Shown piece by piece: positions 7,553 to 17,422 of a DNA stretch of 33,343 nt (its first letter is position 1; every line of letters begins with the position of its first letter). This DNA comes from Desulfobacteraceae bacterium. Its GTDB lineage: Bacteria > Desulfobacterota > Desulfobacteria > Desulfobacterales > JALSRD01. A program made the translations under genes and the position numbers. The stretch is taken from positions 1-33,343 of the forward strand of contig JAMOVG010000264.1 of the NCBI GenBank assembly GCA_027061725.1, written 5' to 3'. Under the pieces are notes generated by a model. It was not told where the DNA came from and did not search any database. It was given only the letters and a program-made list of their open reading frames with translations.

Positions 7553-7683
7553 ATCCTATCCGGCCGTCGTCTCAACGGGCCGTTCTGCCAGGAAAAAATC
7601 GCCAGCACGCCAGTTTGCGGGACCGCCGCCGGATATCGGCCGCGGGGGGCCGTCCCGCGCCCGGGAAAAGCCGCTTCCCTCGC

Positions 7684-7711
7684 TTGACAACGCCCCAACA
7701 TGACCTATTTT
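7684..7711 (+). promoter_or_regulatory. Candidate sigma-70 promoter for the FmdB-like gene
   Basis: A perfect TTGACA (7684-7689), a 16-base spacer and TATTTT (7706-7711) lie about 60 bases upstream of the start codon at 7774. Confidence 0.65.
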
Positions 7712-7773
7712 AGTAGCGTACCTGAGAACAGTGAAGCGGTAATCGTTTTTCAACGCCAGGAGGGATACGAAGT

Positions 7774-8076
7774 ATGCCCATTTATGAATACGAGTGTACG
7801 AAGTGCGGCCGTATCGAAGAGGTGCTGCAAAAGTTTTCAGACAAGCCCCTCACCACCTGCAGACACTGTTCCGGCAAGCTCCACAAACTGATTTCCCACA
7901 GCTCCTTCCACCTGAAGGGCAGCGGCTGGTACGTCACGGACTACGCCGGAAAGGGAAAGGACAAATCCCCTGCCAAAGACCGTAAAATGAAGGCTTCATC
8001 GGCAAAGGGCGATTCGTCCACGGCCTCCACCCATACCCAAAAAGAGGCCGCATCCAAAACTTCAGAATCTTCTTAG
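7774..8076 (+). CDS. FmdB family zinc ribbon protein
   Basis: The N-terminal 45 residues form the FmdB regulatory-protein zinc ribbon. It begins [12 protein letters not shown] and has a second Cys pair in T-T-C-R-H-C-S-G-K, giving two CxxC knuckles. The motif [15 protein letters not shown] (about 48-62) is also characteristic. The last 35 residues are a low-complexity Lys/Ser/Thr/Ala tail, probably disordered. A GGAGG-type ribosome binding site precedes the ATG. The role of this family is poorly defined, and the name reflects an early proposal of formamidase regulation. It has its own promoter and is separated from groES by about 350 bases. Confidence 0.9.
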   Translation: MPIYEYECTKCGRIEEVLQKFSDKPLTTCRHCSGKLHKLISHSSFHLKGSGWYVTDYAGKGKDKSPAKDRKMKASSAKGDSSTASTHTQKEAASKTSESS

Positions 8077-8271
8077 CACACTGACTCCCGCTGAACATGC
8101 AGTCCTCCCAAAGCCGCCGACCGGAAAACACGGCCGTATCCGCCGGTTGGGCCGGTGCCGGCCACAAGGGGGATGAGGTGCAGGTCAGGTAAAAAAAATT
8201 ATGCGGTGATCTCTTTACAAACCGCAAAGTATGATTATTTTGCAGCTCAAACTATCGAAACAATTATTAAA

Positions 8272-8328
8272 GCAGCATTACCGTAATCGGTAATACTATA
8301 AAAAATGCTGCCTGCTGCAACGGCAGGC
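8272..8328 (+). promoter_or_regulatory. Nested inverted repeats upstream of groES (candidate operator or leader structure)
   Basis: The 348-base gap 8077-8424 holds no gene. Its AT-rich part contains three symmetrical elements in a row. ATTACCG-TAAT-CGGTAAT (8277-8294) is nested inside GCAGCATT (8272-8279) / AATGCTGC (8304-8311), and a hairpin GCCTGC/GCAGGC (8310-8315 with 8323-8328) follows. A TATAAA (8297-8302) lies between the arms and could be a -10. The known groE operator CIRCE (TTAGCACTC-N9-GAGTGCTAA) is absent, as is a clear sigma-32 promoter. Which protein or RNA event uses the repeats is unknown. Confidence 0.5.
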
Positions 8329-8424
8329 GGGGGGAAAGCATAGACGGTTTTAGGCATTTGCAGTTTTCATCGAGTTTAACGGCATATCAACAGTTTAAAT
8401 CGGTAAAAAAGGAGAAATGGAACC

Positions 8425-8712
8425 ATGAATCTGAGACCACTGCAGGATCGTATTCTGGTAGAGCGCGTGGAAGAACAGGAAAAAACCAAGGGCGGGATCA
8501 TCATCCCCGACACGGCCAAGGAAAAACCGGCCGAGGGCAAGGTGGTAGCTGTTGGACAGGGCAAACTGGATGACAGCGGCAAGCGCGTTCCGCTGGAAGT
8601 CAAAGCCGGCGACCGCATTCTGTTCGGTAAATACGCCGGTACCGAAGTCAAGATCGAAGGCGAGGAATACCTCATCATGCGCGAAGATGACGTCCTCGGC
8701 ATCATTGAATAG
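8425..8712 (+). CDS. groES: Co-chaperonin GroES
   Basis: The 95-residue product has the full GroES pattern. [12 protein letters not shown] is followed by the mobile loop [13 protein letters not shown] (about 18-31), [16 protein letters not shown] and the C-terminal E-D-D-V-L-G-I-I. GroES caps the GroEL ring during ATP-driven folding in the cytoplasm. An AAAGGAGAAA ribosome binding site precedes the ATG. groEL follows 74 bases downstream in the same direction, so the pair forms the usual operon. Confidence 0.98.
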   Translation: MNLRPLQDRILVERVEEQEKTKGGIIIPDTAKEKPAEGKVVAVGQGKLDDSGKRVPLEVKAGDRILFGKYAGTEVKIEGEEYLIMREDDVLGIIE

Positions 8713-8753
8713 GCAGGGCTGACCCCCCGAAGGAACACGACAGATTTCCATAA

Positions 8754-10442
<1,689 letters not shown>

Positions 10443-10483
10443 CCACCCGTTTCCCAGGCTTAAAGTAACGAACGCCTGTTTAA

Positions 10484-10523
10484 AGGCCCCCGTTCCTCCG
10501 ACAGAGGTGCGGGGGCTTTTTTT
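10484..10523 (+). terminator. Intrinsic terminator of groESL
   Basis: GCCCCCG (10486-10492) pairs with CGGGGGC (10510-10516), followed by seven T residues (10517-10523). This is a canonical Rho-independent terminator about 40 bases after the groEL stop. Confidence 0.92.
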
Positions 10524-10584
10524 GTAACGCCTCCCTTCCGGGGGCGCCGCTGCGGCGCCCGTCCCCACAAATCCCTCATATATC

Positions 10585-10619
10585 TTGACAAAGTACCGAT
10601 AATAACGCTATGGATAGCG
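10585..10619 (+). promoter_or_regulatory. Candidate promoter and small palindrome upstream of the LysM gene
   Basis: A perfect TTGACA (10585-10590) is followed after 18 bases by TATGGA (10609-10614), a modest -10. The -10 lies inside the palindrome CGCTAT-GG-ATAGCG (10606-10619), which could be an operator. The gene starts at 10687. Confidence 0.4.
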
Positions 10620-10686
10620 CCCAGAGGACGGGCGATCGTCAAATTGCGATTTTAACCGGTTCCGCCAAGCAACTCGAGGTGCCCCT

Positions 10687-11694
10687 ATGTTGGTCAAAAA
10701 AATCCAGAGCATAGCCGTCGCACTGACCGTTATCACCCTCATGCTGAGCTGCCCGCCGACCGTCCCGCCGGCCGGGGCGAGTGGGCAGACCGTCGAATTC
10801 GAAAGCGGCATTTACTACACCATCAAGCAGGGCGACACGCTGTGGGACATCGCCCAGAAGTTTTACGGCACCCCGGCGGCCTGGCCCGAGGTATGGCGCC
10901 AGAACCCCCAGATTGCCAACCCGCACCGCCTGAAACCCGGCACCCGCATCCGGATTTTCGGAGAAACGCGGGTCCAGAAGATTCCCGAGACCACGTCCAC
11001 GCAGGAGGCTAAAGCCGCTGAGCCGCCCTTCTTCGTGTACAACAGCATCGACTCGGTGGGTCTGGTGCGCAAGGACCCGGTGACTTCGCGGGGAAAGATA
11101 TTCGCGGTGCGGTTCGGGCCCATCAACGGAAAGACCACCATCGGGCAGGACGACCTGGTCTACATCAAGCCCGCCAAGGGCGTGTCCATGACCCCTGGAG
11201 ACTCCTTCTACGTCTACCGCAAACTCAAACCTGTCTACAATCCCGACGGAGTCAACTTCGGCCCCCAGTATTACGTGACCGGCATCGCCGAAATCGTCGC
11301 CCTGGAGAAAGACTACGTGGTGGCACGCATCGTCCGCTCCTTCCGCACCATCAGCGTCGACGATCTCCTGCTGCCCTACAAGCCCCGTTCCCGCCGGATC
11401 GTCCTCACCGCCAGTTCGCCGGGGATCGAGGGCTACCTGCTCAGCTGCGAAGAGGGCAAACTCAACTTCGGTGCGGGGGACACCGCTTTTATCGACAAGG
11501 GCCGCCTGGACAACATCAGGGTGGGCCAGGTCTACACCGTCTACATGGAGAAAGCGCTTCCGGAAGCTACGGTGCGCGCCAATCTCGGCTCCCTGCTGGT
11601 GCTGCACACCGAGAAACACACCGCCACCGTGCTCATCGTGAAATCCAAGGATCCTTTGCATTCCGGCGTGAAAATCGCAACGCCGCTGCCCTAA
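10687..11694 (+). CDS. LysM domain envelope protein
   Basis: This 335-residue exported protein has a signal sequence (M-L-V-K-K-I-Q-S, then a hydrophobic core). It could be cleaved as a lipoprotein at Cys22 (L-M-L-S-C, not an ideal lipobox) or after A-G-A near residue 31. A LysM domain (about 43-90: Y-Y-T-I-K-Q-G-D-T-L-W-D-I-A-Q-K-F-Y-G, ending L-K-P-G-T-R-I-R-I) should bind peptidoglycan. The remaining 240 residues are beta-rich with repeated segments such as G-D-S-F-Y-V-Y-R, G-D-T-A-F-I-D-K and G-Q-V-Y-T-V-Y. This architecture is common in deltaproteobacteria, but its role is unknown to me. It is apparently a single-gene unit. Confidence 0.88.
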   Translation: MLVKKIQSIAVALTVITLMLSCPPTVPPAGASGQTVEFESGIYYTIKQGDTLWDIAQKFYGTPAAWPEVWRQNPQIANPHRLKPGTRIRIFGETRVQKIPETTSTQEAKAAEPPFFVYNSIDSVGLVRKDPVTSRGKIFAVRFGPINGKTTIGQDDLVYIKPAKGVSMTPGDSFYVYRKLKPVYNPDGVNFGPQYYVTGIAEIVALEKDYVVARIVRSFRTISVDDLLLPYKPRSRRIVLTASSPGIEGYLLSCEEGKLNFGAGDTAFIDKGRLDNIRVGQVYTVYMEKALPEATVRANLGSLLVLHTEKHTATVLIVKSKDPLHSGVKIATPLP

Positions 11695-11736
11695 GAACCC
11701 CGAAACCCCATCCCCGTACCAGATCGAGTCGGCACC

Positions 11737-11771
11737 GCTGCCGGCGCCGCCCTGCGGGCCGCGCCGGCAGC
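11737..11771. terminator. 11-bp GC hairpin after the LysM gene, without U-tract
   Basis: GCTGCCGGCGC (11737-11747) pairs with GCGCCGGCAGC (11761-11771) around a 13-base loop. It lies about 40 bases after the LysM stop and has no T run. It may be a Rho-assisted end or an mRNA stabiliser. Confidence 0.45.
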
Positions 11772-11851
11772 CGCGTTACACCAACCGCAAAAGAGAGACA
11801 CACCGCACAGCACATCCCGCATCGTGCCGGACAATCGCAGGAGTTGTTGAA

Positions 11852-12610
11852 ATGGGAATCATCGGAAAAGTTCTCGGCGGAGCCATCGGTTTTGCCGTCG
11901 GAGGCCCCTTGGGTGCCGTAGCCGGCGCCGTTTTCGGCCATGCCGCCTACGACAGCGCCAAGCAGGCTCCACGACTGGGGTACAGCGATCGCGTTACCGG
12001 CGCGGAACAGTCCCAAATCACTTTCTTCGTAGCGGCCTTCTCCATGCTCGCCAAGCTGACCAAATCGGACGGCACCATCTCCGACGAGGAAATCCGCTCC
12101 ATCGAGAACTTCATGGCCCGGGATCTGCGCCTGTCCCCTTCGGACCGCAAAATTGCGGTGGACATCTTTCACACCGCCCTGGCATCGCCGGAAACCTTCG
12201 AGAGCTTCGCGGCCCAGTTCTACAACGCCTTTCATGACCAGCCCCAGATGTTGGAGTTCATGATTGACATCCTGCTGCGGGTGTCGCTTTCCGACGGACG
12301 CATGACGCCCGGCGAAGAACAGATGATTGATGCCGCTGTGCGCATTTTCCACATCAGCCCGGGACGCTTCATGGATCTGAAGGCGCGCTACGTCAGCGAA
12401 ACGGAAAAATACTACGCCATCCTGGGCGCCAGCCGCACAGACTCCATGGAAGAGATCAAGCACAAGTACCGCAAGCTGGTCTCCGAGTATCACCCCGACA
12501 AAATCGCCGCCAAGGGGCTGCCCGAGGAATTCATCAAGTTCGCCAACGACAAATTCAGGGAGATCCAGGAAGCCTACAATGCCGTGAAAAGAGAACGCGG
12601 CGTCAAGTAG
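11852..12610 (+). CDS. djlA: DjlA-like co-chaperone (TerB domain plus J domain)
   Basis: The 252-residue product has three parts. A Gly/Ala-rich N-terminal hydrophobic stretch (about 3-32: G-K-V-L-G-G-A-I-G-F-A-V-G-G-P-L-G) resembles the DjlA membrane segment. A TerB-like helical domain (about 52-180) has the Asp-rich K-S-D-G-T-I-S-D-E-E and S-D-G-R-M-T-P-G-E-E motifs. A C-terminal J domain (about 188-250) has the essential H-P-D-K motif. The order matches DjlA, which stimulates DnaK ATPase at the inner membrane. E. coli DjlA is about 270 residues, so the length is normal. It probably precedes the receiver gene in one transcript, with 25 bases between them. Confidence 0.88.
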   Translation: MGIIGKVLGGAIGFAVGGPLGAVAGAVFGHAAYDSAKQAPRLGYSDRVTGAEQSQITFFVAAFSMLAKLTKSDGTISDEEIRSIENFMARDLRLSPSDRKIAVDIFHTALASPETFESFAAQFYNAFHDQPQMLEFMIDILLRVSLSDGRMTPGEEQMIDAAVRIFHISPGRFMDLKARYVSETEKYYAILGASRTDSMEEIKHKYRKLVSEYHPDKIAAKGLPEEFIKFANDKFREIQEAYNAVKRERGVK

Positions 12611-12635
12611 GTCGCCTCCACGGAAAGCTGCCGTC

Positions 12636-13085
12636 ATGACGGACCACGAGCCGACACCGCCGCTGCGACTGCGCATCATCGTACTGGAAGACAACGACAA
12701 CCTGCGCACCGTGCTTCGTGAACTGCTGGCAGCTACCGGGTACGAAGTCCTGGCCTATGCCGGGCCTTCCCTGTGCCCCCTCCGGGATCCGGGAACCTGT
12801 CGCTGCCGCCCGGACCAGCCCTGTGCCGACGTGATCATCGCCGATCTGGGCATGCCGGACATGGATGGGCTGCGCTTTGTGGAGTTCCTGCGTGAAAAGA
12901 ACTGCCAATGCCGCCACATGGCGGTCATGTCGGGTATGTGGAAAGACGATGAGCTGCGGCAGGCCGAAAAGCTGTGCTGCAAGGTGCTGTCCAAACCCTT
13001 TGAAACCGGAGTGTTCCTGCGCTGGCTGAAAACCATCGAGAAACAGGCGGACCCCCGCCGCACCCTGTGCCGCCTGCAGACCTGA
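12636..13085 (+). CDS. Stand-alone response regulator receiver protein, cysteine-rich
   Basis: The 149-residue protein is a CheY-like receiver with no output domain. Visible catalytic positions are E18-D19, phospho-acceptor D70 in I-I-A-D-L-G-M-P-D-M-D-G, S99 and K120 in L-S-K-P-F. The unusual part is nine cysteines (47, 55, 57, 63, 90, 92, 114, 115, 145). Four sit in an insert between beta-2 and beta-3, and the others are at the ends of beta-strand loops. Their spacing could bind zinc or an iron-sulfur cluster, or form disulfides, but this is inference. No histidine kinase is adjacent. It follows the djlA-like gene by 25 bases and is convergent with the next gene. Confidence 0.88.
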   Translation: MTDHEPTPPLRLRIIVLEDNDNLRTVLRELLAATGYEVLAYAGPSLCPLRDPGTCRCRPDQPCADVIIADLGMPDMDGLRFVEFLREKNCQCRHMAVMSGMWKDDELRQAEKLCCKVLSKPFETGVFLRWLKTIEKQADPRRTLCRLQT

Positions 13086-13097
13086 AACCCGCCGCGT

Positions 13098-14204
13098 TCA
13101 GGGTGCCACGGATGCCAGCATGGCCCGCACGTTTTCCAGTCCGGCATTGGCCGGGATGTCGCACCCGGAGTGCAGGATGAATCCCCGGGGCCCCAGTTCC
13201 GCCACCAGGCGCCGGCAGTAGTCCCCCACCTCTGCGGGTGTCCCCAGGTACAGCAGGCTGGCCGGCACGTCCCCCATCAGGCACATGTGGTCGCCCAGCA
13301 CCTCACGTGCCCGCAAGATGTCGGTCTCGCCGTCCAGGGCCATGATGCAGCTGCGCGCCGGGAGTTCCCGGAAACGCGCCAGCTCCCGCGTCCAGTCCGA
13401 GTCGAGGTGCAGGATAGCGATCAGCCCGGCGGCGGTCACCTCCGCCACCAGTTGCCTGAAATAGGGCCATACGAAGCGATCCCACATCTCGGGCGACAGC
13501 AGACAGGGCGCCGAGCGCCAGCCCCCTACCCAGACGGCCGGGTAGCCCAGCTTCAGCGCCCGCCGGACGGGGTTCTTGGCCAGGTGGGGGACCATCTCGT
13601 CCATGGCGCGGGCCACTTTGCGCGGCCGTTCGAACAGGTCCATGAAGAAGCAGGGCAGCGAACGCGCCCCGCACAGCAGTTCCACCGGGGTGGTCACGTT
13701 ACCGCCGCTCAGCACCGGCACGCCACGGTCCGCCCAGGCCCCCAGAGCGTCGGCGAACTTCCACGCGGGTGGCAGGCGCTCGGCGGGTATGCCGGACAGC
13801 ACCCGGTTCTGCATGAAATCCCTGAAAAAGGCCGGCCACCCCGTCTCCAGCAGACGGTCGTAGTCCCCGACCGGCATCAGCTCGGTTTCGGCCACCTGCC
13901 ACAGGTCGTCGTCCGCCAGCTCGACGCCCGGCACCTTGACCCGGGCCATGAAATCATAGCACAGCGCGTAGGGCCAGAAGGCGCCGTAGTTGATGGCATC
14001 GGCGGGACCGGTGCGGTCGTAGGCCGCCAGCATAGTGTCCAGGTTGCGCTGCGGGCTGCCTAGGAAATCGGCCATCGAGGTACCGGTCACCTGGGCGGCA
14101 AAGCCCGAGTACTGCAGCACCACCGGGACGCGGTCCGGGGATTGCCATCCGACTGCCCGCCGAATGCGGGCCTTTCGCTGTCCGAGAAGTTCTTCGGCCG
14201 TCAT
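13098..14204 (-). CDS. Uroporphyrinogen decarboxylase (URO-D) family protein
   Basis: This 368-residue URO-D fold protein starts M-T-A-E-E-L-L-G-Q-R-K-A-R-I-R-R-A. Near the C-terminus it has H-S-G-C-D-I-P-A-N-A-G-L-E-N-V-R-A-M, the conserved end of the MtaA/CmuA-like branch, and I-A-I-L-H-L-D-S-D-W earlier. That branch often includes corrinoid-dependent methyltransferases rather than true HemE, and the S-G-C-D segment could contribute a metal-binding Cys. The frame extends upstream to 14255, but the ATG at 14204 has a GGGGG ribosome binding site and avoids overlap with the neighbouring antiporter gene. Substrate is not known. It may be downstream in an operon with the antiporter. Confidence 0.8.
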   Translation of the reverse strand: MTAEELLGQRKARIRRAVGWQSPDRVPVVLQYSGFAAQVTGTSMADFLGSPQRNLDTMLAAYDRTGPADAINYGAFWPYALCYDFMARVKVPGVELADDDLWQVAETELMPVGDYDRLLETGWPAFFRDFMQNRVLSGIPAERLPPAWKFADALGAWADRGVPVLSGGNVTTPVELLCGARSLPCFFMDLFERPRKVARAMDEMVPHLAKNPVRRALKLGYPAVWVGGWRSAPCLLSPEMWDRFVWPYFRQLVAEVTAAGLIAILHLDSDWTRELARFRELPARSCIMALDGETDILRAREVLGDHMCLMGDVPASLLYLGTPAEVGDYCRRLVAELGPRGFILHSGCDIPANAGLENVRAMLASVAP

Positions 14205-14244
14205 TTTGTACCCCCGTCGGCGGACATTTCGGCAAATGCGCGGG

Positions 14245-15273
14245 TCAGGAAACAAGCCCCGAATAACTGAGCAGCGTCAGCGCCAGGTAGAGCCCCAGCA
14301 GGGCGACGCCGAAGGGGCGCTTCAGGCGGTCGCCCGAGTAGTGGATGCCTGCCCGGAAAAGCAGCAGCACCAGGAGCATGGAGGGAAAGAGCAACTTGAA
14401 GAAATGGGGCGGCGCCAGCAGGCCTTCCGGTGTCACCGCCGCCGAGGCGCCGGCCACGAAAAGCACGTTGAGGATGTCGGCCCCGATGACGTTACCCACC
14501 GCCAGTTCGCCATGCCCCTTGCGCACCGCCGTAACAGCCGTCACCAGTTCGGGCAGCGAGGTGCCGAAAGCCACCAGGGTAGCGCCGATAATGCTCTCGG
14601 GCACCGACAGGCGCATGGCCGTTTCCTGTACCGTGGGAATCAGCAGGCGCGACGAGATCACCACCAGGCCGATGGAGAAGACGATCTTGACCAGGGTGGC
14701 CAATCCCGAGACGTCGGGCAGGTCCTCGCCGTTATCCTGCTCCTCACCTCCACCGCTCCTGACCCAGCGCACCGATACCCACATGTAGACCGCCAGCAGG
14801 CCCAGGAAAACCACACCCATGTACCGCGGCAACACGCCCCCGCGGGAGAAAATGCCGCCCGGATCCGAAAGCGGGATGCAGGCCGCCACCAGCAGGAAAC
14901 CGGCCCCCAGCTGCAGCCACCCCTGTCGGTGCACCACCTGGCCGGTCAGCGGCAGCGGGGACATGAGGGTCGCGATGCCCAGAATCAGGCCAGTGTCGCA
15001 AATGATGGAGCCCACCGCGTTGCCCAGCGCGATGTCGGGCTTGCCCTCGATGGCGGCGAACACAGAGACGGCCGCCTCGGGCAGGGTCGTTCCCAGGCTG
15101 ACCACCGTGGCGCCGATGAGCAGCTTGGGGACACCCCACTTGCGCGACAGCAGCACGGCTTCCTCCACCAGCCAGTCGGCACCGCGGCTCAGAGCGTAGA
15201 TGCACACCGCCATGATCAGGAAGAGAACCGGCAAAGAGCGGGCTCCCAGAAATTGGGCAAACAGGTGTTCCAT
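14245..15273 (-). CDS. Calcium/sodium antiporter (CaCA family, YrbG-like)
   Basis: The 342-residue polytopic membrane protein carries both CaCA alpha repeats. The first is G-A-T-V-V-S-L-G-T-T-L-P-E-A-A-V-S followed by G-N-A-V-G-S (residues 55-90). The second is G-A-T-L-V-A-F-G-T-S-L-P-E-L-V-T followed by G-N-V-I-G-A-D (about 220-255). The two repeats provide the ion-binding Glu residues and are separated by a hydrophilic loop with G-G-G-E-E-Q-D-N-G-E-D. It should exchange Na+ for Ca2+ or a similar cation across the inner membrane. The frame is open to 15429, but the ATG at 15273 gives the family-typical N-terminus leading into the first helix. Between it and the divergent phosphate transporter lie about 210 bases with no gene. 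Confidence 0.9.
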   Translation of the reverse strand: MEHLFAQFLGARSLPVLFLIMAVCIYALSRGADWLVEEAVLLSRKWGVPKLLIGATVVSLGTTLPEAAVSVFAAIEGKPDIALGNAVGSIICDTGLILGIATLMSPLPLTGQVVHRQGWLQLGAGFLLVAACIPLSDPGGIFSRGGVLPRYMGVVFLGLLAVYMWVSVRWVRSGGGEEQDNGEDLPDVSGLATLVKIVFSIGLVVISSRLLIPTVQETAMRLSVPESIIGATLVAFGTSLPELVTAVTAVRKGHGELAVGNVIGADILNVLFVAGASAAVTPEGLLAPPHFFKLLFPSMLLVLLLFRAGIHYSGDRLKRPFGVALLGLYLALTLLSYSGLVS

Positions 15274-15484
15274 GGTGATTTCCCGCCAAGAATGTGTCAG
15301 GGATTCCTGCAAAAAACCGCTTCCTCCATATCCCATATCCGGCGGGCAGGCAAACGAAAACCCGATTGGTGCTTTATTTAAAAAGGTTTTTCTGATAAAG
15401 CGGGTCCATCTCCATCGCCAGCGCTTCACGGGGCAATCGCCGGGATTTTGACTTCACCCTTTCCAGGAAGCCGACGATACCGTT

Positions 15485-16711
15485 ATGGACCAAGCCACTA
15501 TCATCCTGATCACAGGATACGTCTTCGGGTTCTACATGGCCTGGAACATCGGCGCCAACGACGTGGCCAACTCCATGGCCTCGGCGGTGGGCGCCAAGGC
15601 CATCACCATCCGGCAGGCCGTCTTCATCGCCGGCATTCTCAATATCGTGGGCGCCACTTTCATCGGGTCGCACGTCACCGACACCATCCGCAAGGGCATC
15701 GTGGCCACGGACATTCTCAACGACCCCCACATGGCCCTCATCGGTGCGCTTTCGGCCCTGCTGGCCGCCGCCCTGTGGGTCAGTTTCGCCACCTGGAAGT
15801 CCCTGCCCGTCTCCACCACGCACTCCATCGTGGGAGCCATGATCGGCTACGGTGTCATGGCCGGCGGGCTTGGTGTCATCAACTGGCCCAAATTGGGGGC
15901 CGTGGTGGCCAGTTGGATCATCTCACCGGTCTTTAGCCTGGTCATCGGCCTGCTGATGTTCAAGGTGATCATGAAACTGATCCTCAACCGCCCCGACCCC
16001 CTGGCCAGCGCCGTGGGCCTGGCGCCGGTGTTCGTGGCGGCCGCCTGCTTCGTGGTGATCCTGTCGTTTCTGTTCAAGACGCCCCTGGGCAAAACCCTGC
16101 ACCTGGCCACCTGGACGTCCCTGCTGGCCGGCGGAGTTCTGGCGGCCCTGCTGGGCGTCGCCAGCCGCCTGCTGCTCGGGCGCTGGGACCTCTCGCGGCA
16201 CCGCAACGGCGTGGAAGAAATCTTCCGGCGCATCCAGATCGGCACCTCCTGCTACGTGGCCCTGGCCCAGGGGGCCAACGACGTGGCCAACGCCATCGGC
16301 CCCCTGGCGGTCATCTATTTCCTGGTCAAAACCGGCAGCGTGGGCCAGAAGGTGCCGGTGCCGATTTTCCTGTTGGGTTTCGGGGGCATCGGCATCGCAG
16401 CGGGCATCGCCATGGCCGGCTACCGTGTGATGGACACGGTGGGCCACCGCATCACCACCCTGACCAACACCCGCGGCTTCTGCGTTGATTTCGCGGCCGC
16501 CACCACGGTGCTGGCGGCCTCCAAGATGGGCCTGCCGGTGTCCACCACCCACGCCGCCGTAGGCGGGGTGCTGGGCGTCGGGCTGTCCCGTGGTATTGAA
16601 GCCGTCAATTTTGGAATTATCTTAAAAATTATGGTATATTGGGTCCTGACCGTGCCGGCAGCCGCTTTGACCAGCATGGTGATCTTCAAGATTCTGGCCT
16701 CATTTCTGTAA
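15485..16711 (+). CDS. pit: PiT family inorganic phosphate transporter
   Basis: The 408-residue membrane protein has the duplicated PiT signature. G-A-N-D-V-A-N-S-M-A lies near residue 23 and G-A-N-D-V-A-N-A-I-G-P near residue 263, and each half ends with a P-V-S-T-T-H motif. Hydrophobic helices fill the rest. PiT proteins take up phosphate (or metal phosphate) using the proton or sodium gradient. It is followed after 10 bases by a DUF47 gene, the usual partner of low-affinity phosphate transporters. The central domain between halves (about 150-260) is of normal size. Confidence 0.95.
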   Translation: MDQATIILITGYVFGFYMAWNIGANDVANSMASAVGAKAITIRQAVFIAGILNIVGATFIGSHVTDTIRKGIVATDILNDPHMALIGALSALLAAALWVSFATWKSLPVSTTHSIVGAMIGYGVMAGGLGVINWPKLGAVVASWIISPVFSLVIGLLMFKVIMKLILNRPDPLASAVGLAPVFVAAACFVVILSFLFKTPLGKTLHLATWTSLLAGGVLAALLGVASRLLLGRWDLSRHRNGVEEIFRRIQIGTSCYVALAQGANDVANAIGPLAVIYFLVKTGSVGQKVPVPIFLLGFGGIGIAAGIAMAGYRVMDTVGHRITTLTNTRGFCVDFAAATTVLAASKMGLPVSTTHAAVGGVLGVGLSRGIEAVNFGIILKIMVYWVLTVPAAALTSMVIFKILASFL

Positions 16712-16721
16712 AGGAGGCGAC

Positions 16722-17390
16722 ATGCGCACGCCCTTTCTATCCCTGTTCATGACTTCCCCCTTCGAGGGGCTGCAAGAGCACGCCGAACTGGTCAAGGCCT
16801 GTGCCCATCTTTTCGAAAAGGCCATGGCACAGCACGTGACCGGCCGGGGGGAGGCTTTCGAGGACCTGCGCCGCCAGACCGACCGGCTGGAAAGCCAGGC
16901 CGACGCCGTCAAACGCCGCGTCCGGGGCCACATCCCCAAGGGAACCCTCATGCCGGTGGACAAGTTCCAGCTCTTTCGCTACCTGCGGGAACAGGACCAG
17001 GTGCTGGACTCGGTGGAAGAAGCCCTGAACTGGCTGTCCTACCGCATCGACCCCGGCATCCCCGAGCAACTGGGCGATGATTTCCTGGAGCTGGCCAACG
17101 CCGTGGTGGAGCTCATCGAGGCCCTCAGCCAGCTGGTCGACGGCGCCCGCAGGTATTTCAAATCCTTCTCCAACCAACAGCGTGACCAAGTAAAAAAAAT
17201 GATCCACGACCTGCACCACCTGGAACACGGCGCCGACAAGATCGAAGACCGCATCAAGCGCAAGGCCCTCAACCTGAAGACCGACCCGGTAACCATCTTT
17301 CACATGGTGCGGCTGGCCGAGACCATCGGCGCCATCGCCGACCACGCCGAGAACGCCGGCGACATGATGCGCGCCATGCTGGCGCGCTGA
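16722..17390 (+). CDS. DUF47/TIGR00153 family PhoU-like protein
   Basis: The 222-residue all-helical protein matches the TIGR00153/DUF47 (Pit accessory) family. It has E-x-A-M-A-Q-H near the N-terminus, the helix E-S-Q-A-D-A-V-K-R-R-V-R-G-H-I-P-K-G-T-L-M-P-V-D-K (split here by eye around residues 50-75) and the C-terminal I-A-D-H-A-E-N-A-G-D-M-M-R. The Glu/Asp/His-rich helices resemble the metal-binding bundles of PhoU. It probably regulates the phosphate transporter encoded immediately upstream. An AAGGAGGCGA ribosome binding site lies in the short intergenic gap. Confidence 0.92.
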   Translation: MRTPFLSLFMTSPFEGLQEHAELVKACAHLFEKAMAQHVTGRGEAFEDLRRQTDRLESQADAVKRRVRGHIPKGTLMPVDKFQLFRYLREQDQVLDSVEEALNWLSYRIDPGIPEQLGDDFLELANAVVELIEALSQLVDGARRYFKSFSNQQRDQVKKMIHDLHHLEHGADKIEDRIKRKALNLKTDPVTIFHMVRLAETIGAIADHAENAGDMMRAMLAR

Positions 17391-17422
17391 TACCGGCACG
17401 GGTGTACCGACGGAGACAGCCC

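Noticed and set aside
7617-7658. Hairpin GCGGGAC/GTCCCGC after the HExxH gene
   Set aside because: Only seven bp with a long 28-base loop and no U-tract, within ordinary GC-rich sequence.
8077-8424. CIRCE operator, sigma-32 promoter or riboswitch upstream of groES
   Set aside because: No TTAGCACTC/GAGTGCTAA pair is present. The TTAGCAC near 8074 has no partner. No known riboswitch core was recognised.
15274-15484. Divergent promoters between the antiporter and pit genes
   Set aside because: A TTGACT is present at 15447-15452, but no acceptable -10 is found at 16-18 bases. Nothing convincing was seen for the minus strand.
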